A stretch of DNA of 64,000 nucleotides from an uncultured Lutibacter sp. (GCF_947493565.1 NZ_CANLRG010000003.1:186001-250000), one strand, 5' to 3'; shown: positions 1 through 9,454, counted from the first letter of the stretch. Notes: generated by a model from the letters alone, not told the origin. Program-made: numbers and translations.

Positions 1-1391
1 TGAACATTTTTATTCATTCCAATTCCCTGATCTTTAACTTGTATTGTAACGCTTTTAGCTGTATTTTCAGTAAAAATTGAAATTTTAGGTGCCTCTAACG
101 AGTACTTAATTGCATTATCTAAAACATTAACAATTACATTAGTTAAATGAAAATGATTTGCCAATATTTCCGTTAAACTTGCTTTTAAATTAACTTTTAT
201 ATAGCCTCCTTTATTTTTAACCAATAGCTCTACATGCGTTACTGCTTCTTCAATAATGTCGTGTATATCTACTTTTTCCTTACTAACATCTAACTGATTT
301 TTTTCAAGCTTAGATATTCTTAATACATTTTCAACTTGTGCATGCATCCTTTTATTTTCATCACGAATCATTTTCACATAACGTAACACCTTATCCTTAT
401 CTTCAACTATTTTAGGGTTTTTTATTGCATCTAAAGCTAAATTAATAGTTGCAATAGGTGTTTTAAACTCGTGGGTCATATTATTAATAAAATCAGTTTT
501 TATTTCTGAAATTTGTTTTTGTCTAATTAATTGATACAACGCTGTGACAAATGCCATTATAATGATTAAAATAAAAATAGCTGATAATGCCAATATTTTT
601 GAAATTGAAGAAAGAATGAAATTCTTCTTTTCAGGAAAAGACACATACAACTTAAAATTACTATTTCCATCAGCATCAGCAAACATTGGCACCATATAAC
701 TTTTCCCTGCTTCTTTACTAAAATAACCAGATTTAACTTGTGTTGCTAAACCATTACTATAAATTCCATATTTAAAAGCCGTTTCAATCCCTTTTTGTTT
801 AAGTTCCCTATCTAAGCGCATTGTAATTTCATTATTGCTTACTCTTTGATGTATAGGTAATCTGCTTGTGTATACATCAAAATCTCTTTCTAAATAAGCT
901 TTTTCTGCCTTAGGAAATCTTCCAATTTTAGTTACTCTCTCTTCTGGAGAATTTTCAAATTCTTCTTTTCCACTACCTAAAATATCTTTTTGAATTACAA
1001 ATTCTTCTTTGCTGAAAATTTCTTTAAAGAATATTGAATCATTTTCAAAGAACTCTGTTGGAACTTTATAATTTTGCTCAATGATACTTTGAGAATAGGT
1101 AAACCTTTCATTTTTTGTAGTGTCAACCTTTTCAAAAATATAATTACGTATATCGGATTTATTTAACTCTTGACCTTCTTTATACGTATCCGCAAATTTG
1201 TTATAAAAATCATTAAACTCTCTTTGACGTATATCTTCAGATACTTTTGCCAAAGCAAATCTAACATTAGAGGTAAATTGCTCTTCTGTGATTTGAATGG
1301 TATTTTTTATCCAAAATACTTGTACTGATATAATCCCAATTAAAGCGATGCTCATTAATACAATGATGAGCAAAAATATCCTCTTCCCCAT
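1..1391 (-). CDS. Two-component sensor histidine kinase (3' end outside window)
   Basis: Membrane sensor kinase that would autophosphorylate and pass phosphate to a response regulator not seen here. About 463 residues are visible, starting from the ATG at 1391. A transmembrane segment lies at about residues 5-25, followed by a long periplasmic sensor region and a second transmembrane segment at about 265-287. The HisKA H-box MTHEFKTPIATI has its phospho-acceptor His near residue 305. The ATPase N-box NVLDNAIKYS is near residue 422 and the G1 motif DQGIGM follows just before the window edge. The remaining ATP-binding part is cut off. It lies 92 bases downstream of coaE on the same strand with no obvious terminator between. 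The family is certain; the signal sensed is unknown. Confidence 0.93.
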   Translation of the reverse strand, partial: MGKRIFLLIIVLMSIALIGIISVQVFWIKNTIQITEEQFTSNVRFALAKVSEDIRQREFNDFYNKFADTYKEGQELNKSDIRNYIFEKVDTTKNERFTYSQSIIEQNYKVPTEFFENDSIFFKEIFSKEEFVIQKDILGSGKEEFENSPEERVTKIGRFPKAEKAYLERDFDVYTSRLPIHQRVSNNEITMRLDRELKQKGIETAFKYGIYSNGLATQVKSGYFSKEAGKSYMVPMFADADGNSNFKLYVSFPEKKNFILSSISKILALSAIFILIIIMAFVTALYQLIRQKQISEIKTDFINNMTHEFKTPIATINLALDAIKNPKIVEDKDKVLRYVKMIRDENKRMHAQVENVLRISKLEKNQLDVSKEKVDIHDIIEEAVTHVELLVKNKGGYIKVNLKASLTEILANHFHLTNVIVNVLDNAIKYSLEAPKISIFTENTAKSVTIQVKDQGIGMNKNV

Positions 1392-1483
1392 TACTCAAAT
1401 TTAAACTTTTAACACTTATAACAACTTATTTTAACGAAAGTTAACAAATTCTATAATTTTTTAACAGTATTTTAAGAAATATT

Positions 1484-2074
1484 TTAGTTACTGCAAGTTT
1501 TAGAAATAAGCTCAAAAATAGTTTTTACTTGCAGTTTTGTAGCATTTAAATTAGTGTTTTTAATCACAAAATTTGAATGTTTAATTTTAAAATTGTCATC
1601 TAGTTGATTATTAACTCTTTCCAAAATTTGTGCTTCACTAATTTTATCTCTTTTTTGTATTCTTTCTAATCTATCTTTAAAATCTGCAATTACAGTTATG
1701 ATTAAATCACAAAATTTAGAACTACCACTTTCAAACAAAATTGCCGCTTCATAAATTATAAATTTTGAAGTTGAAGTTTGTATAAAAGCATTGAAATGTT
1801 CTTTAACTTTTGGATGAACTAAACCATTTAAAAGAGTTAATTTCTCTTTATTATTAAATACTAAAGAAGCTAGATATGAATTATTTAAAGCACCATTTAC
1901 ATAGGTTTTCTCTCCAAATGCTTCACAAATTTGACGAATTAAATCTTTATCAGAATTCATTATTTTTTTTGCTTCTACATCTGCAACATATGTATCGACA
2001 CCTAATTCTTTAAACATCTTTAAAACAGTACTTTTACCACTCCCAATACCGCCAGTTAAACCAATTATTTTCAT
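1484..2074 (-). CDS. coaE: Dephospho-CoA kinase
   Basis: Catalyses the last step of coenzyme A synthesis, phosphorylating the 3'-hydroxyl of dephospho-CoA with ATP in the cytoplasm. The protein has 196 residues, the usual length. It opens with the P-loop GLTGGIGSGKST (residues 6-17). The CoA-binding/lid region contains VHPKV and YEAAILFESG, both typical of CoaE. The gene sits 40 bases after the YbbR gene in the nusB-DUF1573-yajC-ybbR-coaE order that is common in Flavobacteriia. Start and family are clear. Confidence 0.96.
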   Translation of the reverse strand: MKIIGLTGGIGSGKSTVLKMFKELGVDTYVADVEAKKIMNSDKDLIRQICEAFGEKTYVNGALNNSYLASLVFNNKEKLTLLNGLVHPKVKEHFNAFIQTSTSKFIIYEAAILFESGSSKFCDLIITVIADFKDRLERIQKRDKISEAQILERVNNQLDDNFKIKHSNFVIKNTNLNATKLQVKTIFELISKTCSN

Positions 2075-2114
2075 AAAATTTATTTAATTATAAAATTTTC
2101 AATAAATGATATCC

Positions 2115-3083
2115 TTATTTTTGAATTAAAAATTCAATTTGTCTAGGATTAATTTTAATTGAAGCTATAAATTCGCTTTTTTGTTTTATAACAGGAGTTA
2201 GATACTTTACTAAAGAATCATTTTCATATTGCTTATAATCAAAAACAATGGATAGGCTATTTTTATTTATTTTATTAAAATTTGAAAGACCTACTTGATA
2301 AATAACTTCAATTTCTTTTGGAAAAGGATTAATTTTCAAACTGTCAGGAACATTTATTACTTCAACAGGTAATAAAAACCTGCCTTCTGTAAATTTATCA
2401 ACTTCTGCTTTAACATGTATCTTAGTTTCAGATAATTGTACATTACTAGTTTTGGGTGGTAGTATTAATGCTATATCAAGATCAATATTTTTATAAATAT
2501 CTTTTAATGAAATTGCTTTAGTTTGAATTTCTTTAATTGAATCTATATTATTTTTAGGGCCAGTAATTACTATAGAATCTGGAGAAAACATTAATTCATT
2601 TGTTAAGTTGTAACCTAACTTAAAGTCAATACTAACATTAGAAGCTACAGGAACTTTTTTTGAAATATTTAAACCCAAATCAATAAAAATGGTATCATTT
2701 AAAATTCTAAGTAACTCAATATCTCCTGTTAACTGAGCATTTAAATTTTGAAGCTGATTATTAGGTAAAATATAATAAGTCCTTTCGCCTTTAGTAATAC
2801 TTTTTAAATTTATAAGAAGTTTTTTATGAATAATATTATGTTTTAATAACGAAAATCCAGGACCTTTTAATACTCCTTCTAAATTAACTATCGGCTTACT
2901 TTGTAATAACTTATCTTTTGGTAAGTTTCTATATTCAACTTTAAAATTAACTGTGCTTGTATAAGTTTTAGACAACTCAATTAACAACCAAATTATAGAA
3001 GTTAATATTAAAAAAAATAAAAATATTTTAAATTTTCTATTATTTTTTAATGATAATTTAGCTTGTTTTGCTGCTGCATTCAT
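2115..3083 (-). CDS. YbbR-like domain protein
   Basis: Single-pass inner-membrane protein with YbbR repeats. In Firmicutes the YbbR family (CdaR) regulates a diadenylate cyclase; the role in Bacteroidetes is not settled. I take the ATG at 3083 (322 residues, MNAAAKQAKL) as the start. The longer reading frame begins at 3125, inside a terminator hairpin, so it is unlikely to be translated. A hydrophobic anchor at about residues 17-35 is followed by repeated beta-rich segments such as LEGVLKGPGFSLL and PDSIVITGPKNNIDSI, typical of YbbR domains. It lies upstream of coaE with a 40-base gap, so the two are probably co-transcribed. Confidence 0.87.
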   Translation of the reverse strand: MNAAAKQAKLSLKNNRKFKIFLFFLILTSIIWLLIELSKTYTSTVNFKVEYRNLPKDKLLQSKPIVNLEGVLKGPGFSLLKHNIIHKKLLINLKSITKGERTYYILPNNQLQNLNAQLTGDIELLRILNDTIFIDLGLNISKKVPVASNVSIDFKLGYNLTNELMFSPDSIVITGPKNNIDSIKEIQTKAISLKDIYKNIDLDIALILPPKTSNVQLSETKIHVKAEVDKFTEGRFLLPVEVINVPDSLKINPFPKEIEVIYQVGLSNFNKINKNSLSIVFDYKQYENDSLVKYLTPVIKQKSEFIASIKINPRQIEFLIQK

Positions 3084-3107
3084 AGTATAAATTAAAAAAT
3101 AAATATA

Positions 3108-3136
3108 CAAAAAAAGTGAGCTCAATGGCTCACTTT
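3108..3136 (-). terminator. Rho-independent terminator after yajC
   Basis: A perfect 9-bp stem (3113-3121 with 3128-3136, AAAGTGAGC/GCTCACTTT) with a 6-base loop is followed on the minus strand by a run of seven or more T. It lies between yajC and the YbbR gene. It therefore splits the block into at least two transcripts or limits read-through into ybbR-coaE. Confidence 0.85.
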
Positions 3137-3154
3137 AAATCATATAAAAATTTC

Positions 3155-3478
3155 TTATTTTTTTTCTATAGCTGGTTGGTATTTTTTACTCAGCTCCATA
3201 GAAATTGAGGAGCGTTCAAATTTAATTTTACCTGCTCCTGTTTCAATTATTACAGTATTATCACTATCAACAATATCAACAATTTTACCATGAATACCAC
3301 TAGTAGTAACTATTTTATTTCCTTTAGCTATAGAACTCTGGAATTGTTTTTCGTTTTTTGCACGTTTCATTTGTGGGCGAATCATAAAAAGATAAATCAC
3401 CACAAACATTAATAAAAAAGGCAACATTCCCGTTAAAGTACTTCCTCCTCCTGTTTGTAAAAAAATTGTTGTATACAT
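3155..3478 (-). CDS. yajC: Preprotein translocase subunit YajC
   Basis: Small accessory subunit of the SecDF-YajC complex in the inner membrane. It has 107 residues. One transmembrane helix at about residues 16-34 (LPFLLMFVVIYLFMIRPQMK) is followed by the YajC core with the characteristic GNKIVTTSGIHGKI motif near residue 50. It is 25 bases downstream of the DUF1573 gene. Length and motif match the family. Confidence 0.95.
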   Translation of the reverse strand: MYTTIFLQTGGGSTLTGMLPFLLMFVVIYLFMIRPQMKRAKNEKQFQSSIAKGNKIVTTSGIHGKIVDIVDSDNTVIIETGAGKIKFERSSISMELSKKYQPAIEKK

Positions 3479-3503
3479 TTTATTTATTTAAGTATATTAA
3501 TAT

Positions 3504-3959
3504 TTATGAGTTTTTTGCTGTTACCGTACCTTTAATACGTAACATTTCTGTAACTTTTTCAGTATTTGTTTGTAAAGTTATGGTTTTATGCTGTTTACCT
3601 ACTCTTCCATTAGAATTGAAAGAAAATTTAAGTTCGGCTGAAGCTCCTGGTTTAATAGGTTCTTTTGGCCATTCTGGAACAGTACATCCACAAGATGGTT
3701 TTGCATTTATAATTAATAAATCTGTTTTTCCTGTATTGGAAATTTTAAAAGTTCCATCTATTATTTCTCCCTCTGTAATGGTACCAAAATCAAATTCCAT
3801 TTTGTCAAACTCTATAACTGGTCCTCCAAGGCTAATGATTTCATCTCTTTCTTTAGCAGTTTCTAAATTAGTAGATTTTATTTTTTTGGTAGCACTGTCG
3901 TTACAAGAAATAAAAACTACACTTAATAAAGTTGCACAAATAATCGTAATTTTTTTCAT
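3504..3959 (-). CDS. DUF1573 domain lipoprotein
   Basis: A 151-residue protein with a lipoprotein signal (hydrophobic N-terminus ending SVVFISC, lipidated Cys near residue 19). The mature part carries the DUF1573 immunoglobulin-like fold, with FDFGTITEGE and the PSCGCTVPEWP motif that defines the family. The function of DUF1573 is not established; it is very common in Bacteroidetes, often beside yajC as here. It is 29 bases downstream of nusB. Confidence 0.9.
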   Translation of the reverse strand: MKKITIICATLLSVVFISCNDSATKKIKSTNLETAKERDEIISLGGPVIEFDKMEFDFGTITEGEIIDGTFKISNTGKTDLLIINAKPSCGCTVPEWPKEPIKPGASAELKFSFNSNGRVGKQHKTITLQTNTEKVTEMLRIKGTVTAKNS

Positions 3960-3988
3960 AATAAGTAAATTTCAGTAAAAGTAAAAAA

Positions 3989-4927
3989 TTATAATAATCC
4001 TCTCCCTATTTTATTCAATCTTTTTGAAGTTGTAAAATCTTTTAAAATTTTATCTAATACTCCATTTATAAAGTAACTACTTTTATTGGTTGAATAATCT
4101 TTGGCTATTTCAATATATTCATTAATAGTAACTCTGGTTGGAATTGAAGGGAAATTTACAAACTCACAAATAGCCATTTTAATTAATATCATATCAACTT
4201 CAGCAATCCTATCTGAATCCCAATTAGGTGTTTTATCTTCAATTTCCTTTTCAAATTCAGTGTGTTTTAACACTACTTTTCTAAACAAATCTACTACAAA
4301 CTTTTTATCGTCCTCATCTTTATAAAGCTTCCCAAGTTGAAAAGATTGATTTACATTTAATTGATTTAATGATTTTACAATCCAAGTATTTACAAAAGGA
4401 ATGTCATCTAACCAACTTATATTTTTATCTTCAAAATACTCAGCTAATTTTTCATTAGGAGCTACAATAGTTTTAAAAATAGCCACTACAAACTCTTTAT
4501 CTTCTTGAAAATTTGAATGTTTAGAGTTCATATAAGTAGCATACAACTCACTTTCTTTAATTTGTTTCCAAATTTCTGTGATATACTCGTTATCTAAAGT
4601 CCAGTAATTTAAATTTTTAGTTTCTAAATACTCATTTAATGAAACACTTTCATTTAAGGTATTAAAAACTTGATTGTTTATAAATTTAATATTTGGATTC
4701 AAATCTTCTGAAGTTGCTAAAAACTTTTTTCTAGAAATTTCAATATGGTTTTTTTCCATATTTCTAACTTCAACAAGTAAACGAATTAATAAAACATATA
4801 AATCATACATTTTATCAATACTTGCATATAAGAACTTTTCTTCTTTTGTTAAGTTGTCACTTTTAGACTGTAGTAAAGCATAAACCGATTGCATTACTTT
4901 AACTCTAATATGTCTTCTATTTATCAT
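3989..4927 (-). CDS. nusB: Transcription antitermination factor NusB, long Bacteroidetes form
   Basis: NusB with NusE (S10) binds boxA RNA and supports rRNA antitermination. At 312 residues it is about twice the length of the E. coli protein; the NusB fold is in the C-terminal half, with RIAEVDMILIKMAICEF and VTINEYIEIAKDYS (about residues 240-280). The N-terminal half keeps the NusB-like opening RRHIRVKVMQSVYAL but then carries a Bacteroidetes-specific insertion. It is the first gene of the minus-strand block. Confidence 0.92.
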   Translation of the reverse strand: MINRRHIRVKVMQSVYALLQSKSDNLTKEEKFLYASIDKMYDLYVLLIRLLVEVRNMEKNHIEISRKKFLATSEDLNPNIKFINNQVFNTLNESVSLNEYLETKNLNYWTLDNEYITEIWKQIKESELYATYMNSKHSNFQEDKEFVVAIFKTIVAPNEKLAEYFEDKNISWLDDIPFVNTWIVKSLNQLNVNQSFQLGKLYKDEDDKKFVVDLFRKVVLKHTEFEKEIEDKTPNWDSDRIAEVDMILIKMAICEFVNFPSIPTRVTINEYIEIAKDYSTNKSSYFINGVLDKILKDFTTSKRLNKIGRGLL

Positions 4928-5098
4928 TTAAAGAACTTTGAAAAAATTGTTTTTAACACGGCAAAAATAGTATTATTTTTTATAAAATGAGCAGTGTTTT
5001 TCATTTTTTAAGTAAAGTTAATTCTATCTTAAAATACCGAAATTAAAATATTAATAATGTATCTTCGTGCTTTAAAATTGATTGCCCTTAATTCTTTT

Positions 5099-6853
5099 AT
5101 GAAAGCCTTACAATACTTAAACAAATACTTTTTTAAATATAAATACAGATTACTAATTGGAATTATAATTACTGTTGCTTCTAAATTTTTAGCTTTACAA
5201 GTACCACAACTTATTAGGCAGTCGGTTAACATTGCTGAAGACTATACAAATGGGATTGTTTCTGATTTGCCAATTGTTAAAGCCCAGTTGTTAAATAATA
5301 TTTTACTTATTGTTGGGGCCGCACTTTTAGCTGGTTTTTTCACCTTTTTAATGAGACAAACAATTATTGTAATGTCTAGATTAATTGAGTTTGATTTAAA
5401 AAATGAGATTTACCAACAATATCAACGTTTATCCCTAAACTTTTACAAACAAAATCAAACAGGTGATTTAATGAATAGAATTAGTGAAGATGTTAGTAAA
5501 GTTCGCATGTATTTTGGACCAGCAATAATGTACTCTATTAATATGCTAGTACTGTTTGTAGTAGCAATTATAAAAATGTATAATATTGACCCAATATTAA
5601 CTAATTACACCTTACTACCACTCCCAATTTTATCGATTTCAATTTATATTTTAAGTAGAGTTATTAATAAAAGAAGTACCATAGTTCAACAATATTTATC
5701 TAAGTTAACAGCTAATGCTCAAGAAACATTTTCTGGAATAAGTATTTTAAAATCTTATGGAATTGAACATAAAACAATGGTTGAATTTGGAACATTAGCA
5801 AATGAAGCACAAGATAAAAACATCAATTTATTTAAAGCTCAAGCCCTATTTTTCCCATTAATGATTTTATTGATAGGTTTAAGCAATATCTTAGTCATAT
5901 ATATTGGAGGTATGCGTTATATTGAAGGCACGATCTCTTTAGGTGTTATTGCAGAATTTATTATGTATGTAAACATGTTAACTTGGCCCGTTGCAGTAGT
6001 TGGCTGGGTAACTTCAATAGTACAACAAGCTGAGGCTTCTCAACAACGTATTAATGAATTTTTAAAACATGAACCCGAAATAAAAAACAATCAAGAACAA
6101 CCTTCAACTATTGAAGGAACCATAGAGTTTAAAAATGTTACATTTACTTATGATGACACCAATATTACCGCTTTAAAAAATGTAAGTTTTAAACTTGAAA
6201 AAGGAAAAACATTAGCCATTTTAGGAAATACTGGTTCCGGAAAATCCACCATCATCAATTTAATTGCTCGTTTGTACGATGTTGATACTGGAGAAATATT
6301 AATTGATGGTACTAATATTGAGCAACTAAACTTAAATAACTTACGTCAAAATATTGGTTTTGTTCCTCAAGAAGCATTTTTATTTTCTGACACCATCAAA
6401 AACAATATCAAATTTGGAGATGAAAATGCCTCAAATGCTAAAATTGAACAAGCAGCTAAAGACGCATATATTCATCATAACATTATTGAGTTTAATAAAG
6501 GATATGACACCTATGTTGGTGAACGAGGTGTAACTTTATCTGGAGGACAAAAACAACGTATTTCAATAGCTAGAGCAATTATAAAAAATCCTAATATTTT
6601 AATTTTTGATGATTGCCTTTCTGCAGTTGACACCGAAACTGAAGAAATAATTTTGAACAATCTTCATAAAATAAGTAGAAATAAAACTACTTTAATTGTT
6701 AGTCATAGAGTATCATCTGTAAAAAATGCAGATGTGATTATTATTTTAGAAGATGGAAAAATAATTCAAAAAGGTTCACATAATGAGCTAGTTAATATTG
6801 ATGGATATTATAAAGAACTCTACGAACAACAACTTTTAGAAAAAGAAATTTAA
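5099..6853 (+). CDS. ABC exporter half-transporter (TMD-NBD fusion, MsbA/MdlA type)
   Basis: Inner-membrane exporter of 584 residues with about six transmembrane helices (residues 15-310) and a nucleotide-binding domain at about 335-580. Walker A is GNTGSGKST, the signature is LSGGQKQRIS, Walker B is ILIFDDCLSAVD and the H-loop is VSHRVSS. The residue after the Walker B Asp is Asp rather than the usual catalytic Glu, as in degenerate sites of heterodimeric exporters such as YheI or MdlA. No second half-transporter is adjacent. I start at 5099; the in-frame ATG at 5057 overlaps a promoter-like TATCTTCG box, so it is probably not used. The substrate cannot be read from the sequence. Confidence 0.9.
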   Translation: MKALQYLNKYFFKYKYRLLIGIIITVASKFLALQVPQLIRQSVNIAEDYTNGIVSDLPIVKAQLLNNILLIVGAALLAGFFTFLMRQTIIVMSRLIEFDLKNEIYQQYQRLSLNFYKQNQTGDLMNRISEDVSKVRMYFGPAIMYSINMLVLFVVAIIKMYNIDPILTNYTLLPLPILSISIYILSRVINKRSTIVQQYLSKLTANAQETFSGISILKSYGIEHKTMVEFGTLANEAQDKNINLFKAQALFFPLMILLIGLSNILVIYIGGMRYIEGTISLGVIAEFIMYVNMLTWPVAVVGWVTSIVQQAEASQQRINEFLKHEPEIKNNQEQPSTIEGTIEFKNVTFTYDDTNITALKNVSFKLEKGKTLAILGNTGSGKSTIINLIARLYDVDTGEILIDGTNIEQLNLNNLRQNIGFVPQEAFLFSDTIKNNIKFGDENASNAKIEQAAKDAYIHHNIIEFNKGYDTYVGERGVTLSGGQKQRISIARAIIKNPNILIFDDCLSAVDTETEEIILNNLHKISRNKTTLIVSHRVSSVKNADVIIILEDGKIIQKGSHNELVNIDGYYKELYEQQLLEKEI

Positions 6854-6856
6854 AAA

Positions 6857-6889
6857 TTGTTAAATAACTGAAATAATTTTATAGATTTG
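6857..6889 (+). promoter_or_regulatory. Bacteroidetes-type promoter for the PUR-domain gene
   Basis: TTG (6857-6859), 22 bases, then TAGATTTG (6882-6889), an exact match to the TAnnTTTG -7 element of Bacteroidetes housekeeping sigma. It argues against a GTG at 6889 as the start, because that codon lies in the -7 box, and for the ATG at 6934. Confidence 0.65.
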
Positions 6890-6933
6890 TGAATAAATCT
6901 AAAAAAAAGATTACTAAATATAGAAAGTTAATT

Positions 6934-7302
6934 ATGAATGACAAAGAACATTTAGAACAAGAAGAGATATTCTCTCAAGTTCTTAGAGCAGGAAGAAGAA
7001 CCTACTTTTTTGACGTAAGAGCTACAAAAGCAGATGACTATTACTTAACTGTTACCGAGAGTAAAAAATTTACACATGACGATGGATCTTTCCATTACAA
7101 AAAACACAAAATTTACTTATACAAAGAAGATTTTAATGAATTTAATGAGATGCTAAAAGCTGCAACTGATTATATTTTAAATGAAAAAGGTGAAGAAGTG
7201 ATCTCTGAACGTCACCAAAAAGATTTTAAAAGACCTTCTGAATTAAACGAAGCCTCTTCAAGTACAGAAAGTTTTACCGATGTAAATTTTGAAGATATTT
7301 AA
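6934..7302 (+). CDS. DUF3276 / PUR-alpha-like nucleic-acid-binding protein
   Basis: A 122-residue protein of the bacterial PUR family, small single-stranded nucleic-acid-binding domains found in Bacteroidetes and spirochaetes. The core runs from about residue 10 to 85, with FSQVLRAGRRTYFFDVR and LTVTESKKF on predicted beta strands, followed by YKEDFNEFNEMLKAA as the helix. The C-terminal tail is acidic and rich in Ser and Glu. The start is placed downstream of the TAGATTTG promoter box. It has its own terminator. Cellular role is not known. Confidence 0.87.
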   Translation: MNDKEHLEQEEIFSQVLRAGRRTYFFDVRATKADDYYLTVTESKKFTHDDGSFHYKKHKIYLYKEDFNEFNEMLKAATDYILNEKGEEVISERHQKDFKRPSELNEASSSTESFTDVNFEDI

Positions 7303-7321
7303 TAAATATACTTTTATACAT

Positions 7322-7357
7322 AAAAAAACACCTTTGTAATTACAAAGGTGTTTTTTT
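7322..7357. terminator. Strong bidirectional terminator
   Basis: A perfect 17-bp inverted repeat (7322-7338 with 7341-7357) with a 2-base loop, flanked by A7 and T7, so it can act in both directions. It lies between the PUR gene and the convergent DUF2202 gene. Confidence 0.9.
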
Positions 7358-7484
7358 ATAGCTACATTTTAATTAGAATATTCACTAGCAACATGCTGTT
7401 GAATTCTAGCTGATTCCACCAAATTACTTTATAGCTTTTTATATAACAACTACAAAAATAACTTATTTAATTTCTAAAAACTAA

Positions 7485-8099
7485 TCAATTAAAACCACAC
7501 CATTCATTTGTACTATTCACTATAGTCTCAAATGCTATCTGTGTAAGATATTCAGGAACATAATTTCCTCCATTTGAAATTAACTGATTATTAAAATTTC
7601 TTAAATGATTTTGAGAACCACATTTTAAGAAATCATACAGACTTAATAAATCTATTTTTTCAGTTCTACTTTCATTTAAAGTTAAATCTTTAATATCCAT
7701 ATCTTCAATAATATTACCAACTCTTAAAGCTTCTAATAATGATATATCGGAGAGTTCAATTAAATCATTATAAATTTTTTGAAGTGTAGTGTTTCTAAAC
7801 TCTCCTCTATTTTCCAATATAGGATCTTCTATATTGTATTTATTTAATAAAATTAATACGCTATTCATATGAGAAGATTCGCTAGAGGCAATGTTGTTAA
7901 ATACAATAGTTCCATATTTATCATATGAATACAAATAAACATCTCTTGCTAATTTTTCTTCTTCTCTTAAAAAAAGTAAATCATTAATTTCATCTTGTGT
8001 TAAAACTATATCAATTATAGAATTTTCATTATTATCATTAGTACAACCAACTGTTATAGCCAAAAACACAATTACAGTTACTAAAATCATTTTTCTCAT
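7485..8099 (-). CDS. DUF2202 ferritin-like lipoprotein
   Basis: A 204-residue exported protein with a lipoprotein signal (hydrophobic start, VGC near residue 19). The mature part matches the DUF2202 family, a ferritin-like four-helix fold. FLREEEKLARDVYLY, with adjacent Glu residues, and ASSESSHMNSV carry likely metal ligands (Glu, Glu-x-x-His). Whether it binds iron or another metal is inferred from the family fold only. It is a single-gene unit, convergent with the PUR gene and separated from sucC by a terminator. Confidence 0.85.
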   Translation of the reverse strand: MRKMILVTVIVFLAITVGCTNDNNENSIIDIVLTQDEINDLLFLREEEKLARDVYLYSYDKYGTIVFNNIASSESSHMNSVLILLNKYNIEDPILENRGEFRNTTLQKIYNDLIELSDISLLEALRVGNIIEDMDIKDLTLNESRTEKIDLLSLYDFLKCGSQNHLRNFNNQLISNGGNYVPEYLTQIAFETIVNSTNEWCGFN

Positions 8100-8202
8100 A
8101 AGTAAATTATTTTATACTAGATTTGACGTAATGAATTCATAAAGGTTTAAAATAGCTTTAGCAACAAAAGTTACCGTAATTTTATGGTTAATTTTTGAGC
8201 AT

Positions 8203-8231
8203 AAAAAAACTCTCATTTATTTGAGAGTTTC
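8203..8231 (-). terminator. Terminator of sucC
   Basis: Stem AACTCTCA/TGAGAGTT (8208-8215 with 8222-8229) with a 6-base loop, followed on the minus strand by seven T. It lies about 30 bases downstream of the sucC stop. Confidence 0.85.
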
Positions 8232-8260
8232 TTTATCTTTTGTTATGTAAGTTTTTGTCT

Positions 8261-9454
8261 TTAAGCCAAAACTTCTTGAACTTTATCTGCAGCTTCTTGA
8301 AACTCAGTAGCAGATATTACGTCTAAACCACTAGCATCAATTAACTCTTTTGCCTCAATTGCATTTGTACCTTGTAAACGTACAATTATTGGAACTTTAA
8401 TAGCATCACCCATGTTTTTATAGGCATCAATAACTCCTTGTGCTACTCTATCACAACGCACAATACCTCCAAATATATTCACTAGAATAGCTTTTACATT
8501 TGGATCTTTTAAAATTATTCTAAAGGCTGTTTCAACACGTTTTGCATCAGCAGTACCACCAACATCTAAAAAGTTAGCAGGCTCTCCTCCAGATTGTTTA
8601 ATTAAATCCATTGTACTCATCGCTAAACCTGCACCATTAACCATACACCCTACATTTCCATCTAAATCAACATAGTTTAAACCTGCAGCATTTGCTTCTA
8701 CTTCAATTTCATTTTCTTCACGTAAATCTCTTAAAGTTGCTAAATCTTTATGGCGAAATAATGCATTATCATCTAAAGTAACTTTAGAATCAACTGCTAA
8801 TATTTTATCATCTGAAGTTTTTAATACTGGATTGATTTCAAATAATGAAGAGTCAGATTTTACAAAAGCAGTATATAACGATGTTACAAACTTAATCATC
8901 TCTTTTAATGCAGCTCCAGACAACCCTAAATTGAAAGCAATTTTACGCGCTTGGAATGGCATTAATCCTAATAAAGGATCAATTTCTTCTGTGAAAATTA
9001 AATGAGGTGTTTTTTCTGCAACAGTTTCAATGTCCATTCCCCCTTCAGTAGAATACATAATCATATTTCTTCCGGTTGCTCTATTTAATAAAACCGACAT
9101 ATAATATTCTTCTGGTTCACTATCTCCAGGATAATAGACATCTTCAGCAATTAAAACTTGGTTCACCTTTTTTCCTTGTGGAGGTGTTTGAGGTGTTTTT
9201 AACATCATTCCAATTATATTTTCAGAAATAGTTTCTACTTCTTGCAAATTTTTAGCTAATTTAACTCCGCCACCTTTTCCACGTCCTCCAGCGTGAATTT
9301 GTGCTTTAACAACCCACCAACCTGTACCAGTTTCTGCAGTTAATTGTTTTGCAGCTTCTACAGCTTTTTTATGATTATTAGCAACTATACCGCGTTGTAT
9401 TCTAACGCCAAAACTATTTAACAACTCTTTTCCTTGGTATTCGTGTAAATTCAT
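8261..9454 (-). CDS. sucC: ADP-forming succinate-CoA ligase beta subunit
   Basis: TCA-cycle enzyme subunit that binds nucleotide and works with the alpha subunit SucD, which is not in this window. It has 397 residues, the normal length. The ATP-grasp domain opens with MNLHEYQGKELL and contains HAGGRGKGGGVKL; the ligase domain contains FLDVGGTADAKRV and VNIFGGIVRCDRVAQGV. The gene is monocistronic with its own terminator. Confidence 0.97.
   Translation of the reverse strand: MNLHEYQGKELLNSFGVRIQRGIVANNHKKAVEAAKQLTAETGTGWWVVKAQIHAGGRGKGGGVKLAKNLQEVETISENIIGMMLKTPQTPPQGKKVNQVLIAEDVYYPGDSEPEEYYMSVLLNRATGRNMIMYSTEGGMDIETVAEKTPHLIFTEEIDPLLGLMPFQARKIAFNLGLSGAALKEMIKFVTSLYTAFVKSDSSLFEINPVLKTSDDKILAVDSKVTLDDNALFRHKDLATLRDLREENEIEVEANAAGLNYVDLDGNVGCMVNGAGLAMSTMDLIKQSGGEPANFLDVGGTADAKRVETAFRIILKDPNVKAILVNIFGGIVRCDRVAQGVIDAYKNMGDAIKVPIIVRLQGTNAIEAKELIDASGLDVISATEFQEAADKVQEVLA

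Noticed and set aside
3084-3125. Longer N-terminus for the YbbR-domain protein
   Set aside because: It would begin inside the yajC terminator hairpin.
5057-5098. Longer N-terminus for the ABC exporter
   Set aside because: The ATG at 5057 lies on the promoter-like TATCTTCG box; the later ATG at 5099 fits better.
7389-7401. Palindrome CAACATGCTGTTG in the gap before DUF2202
   Set aside because: Short dyad without a promoter or T tract; no clear role, could be chance.
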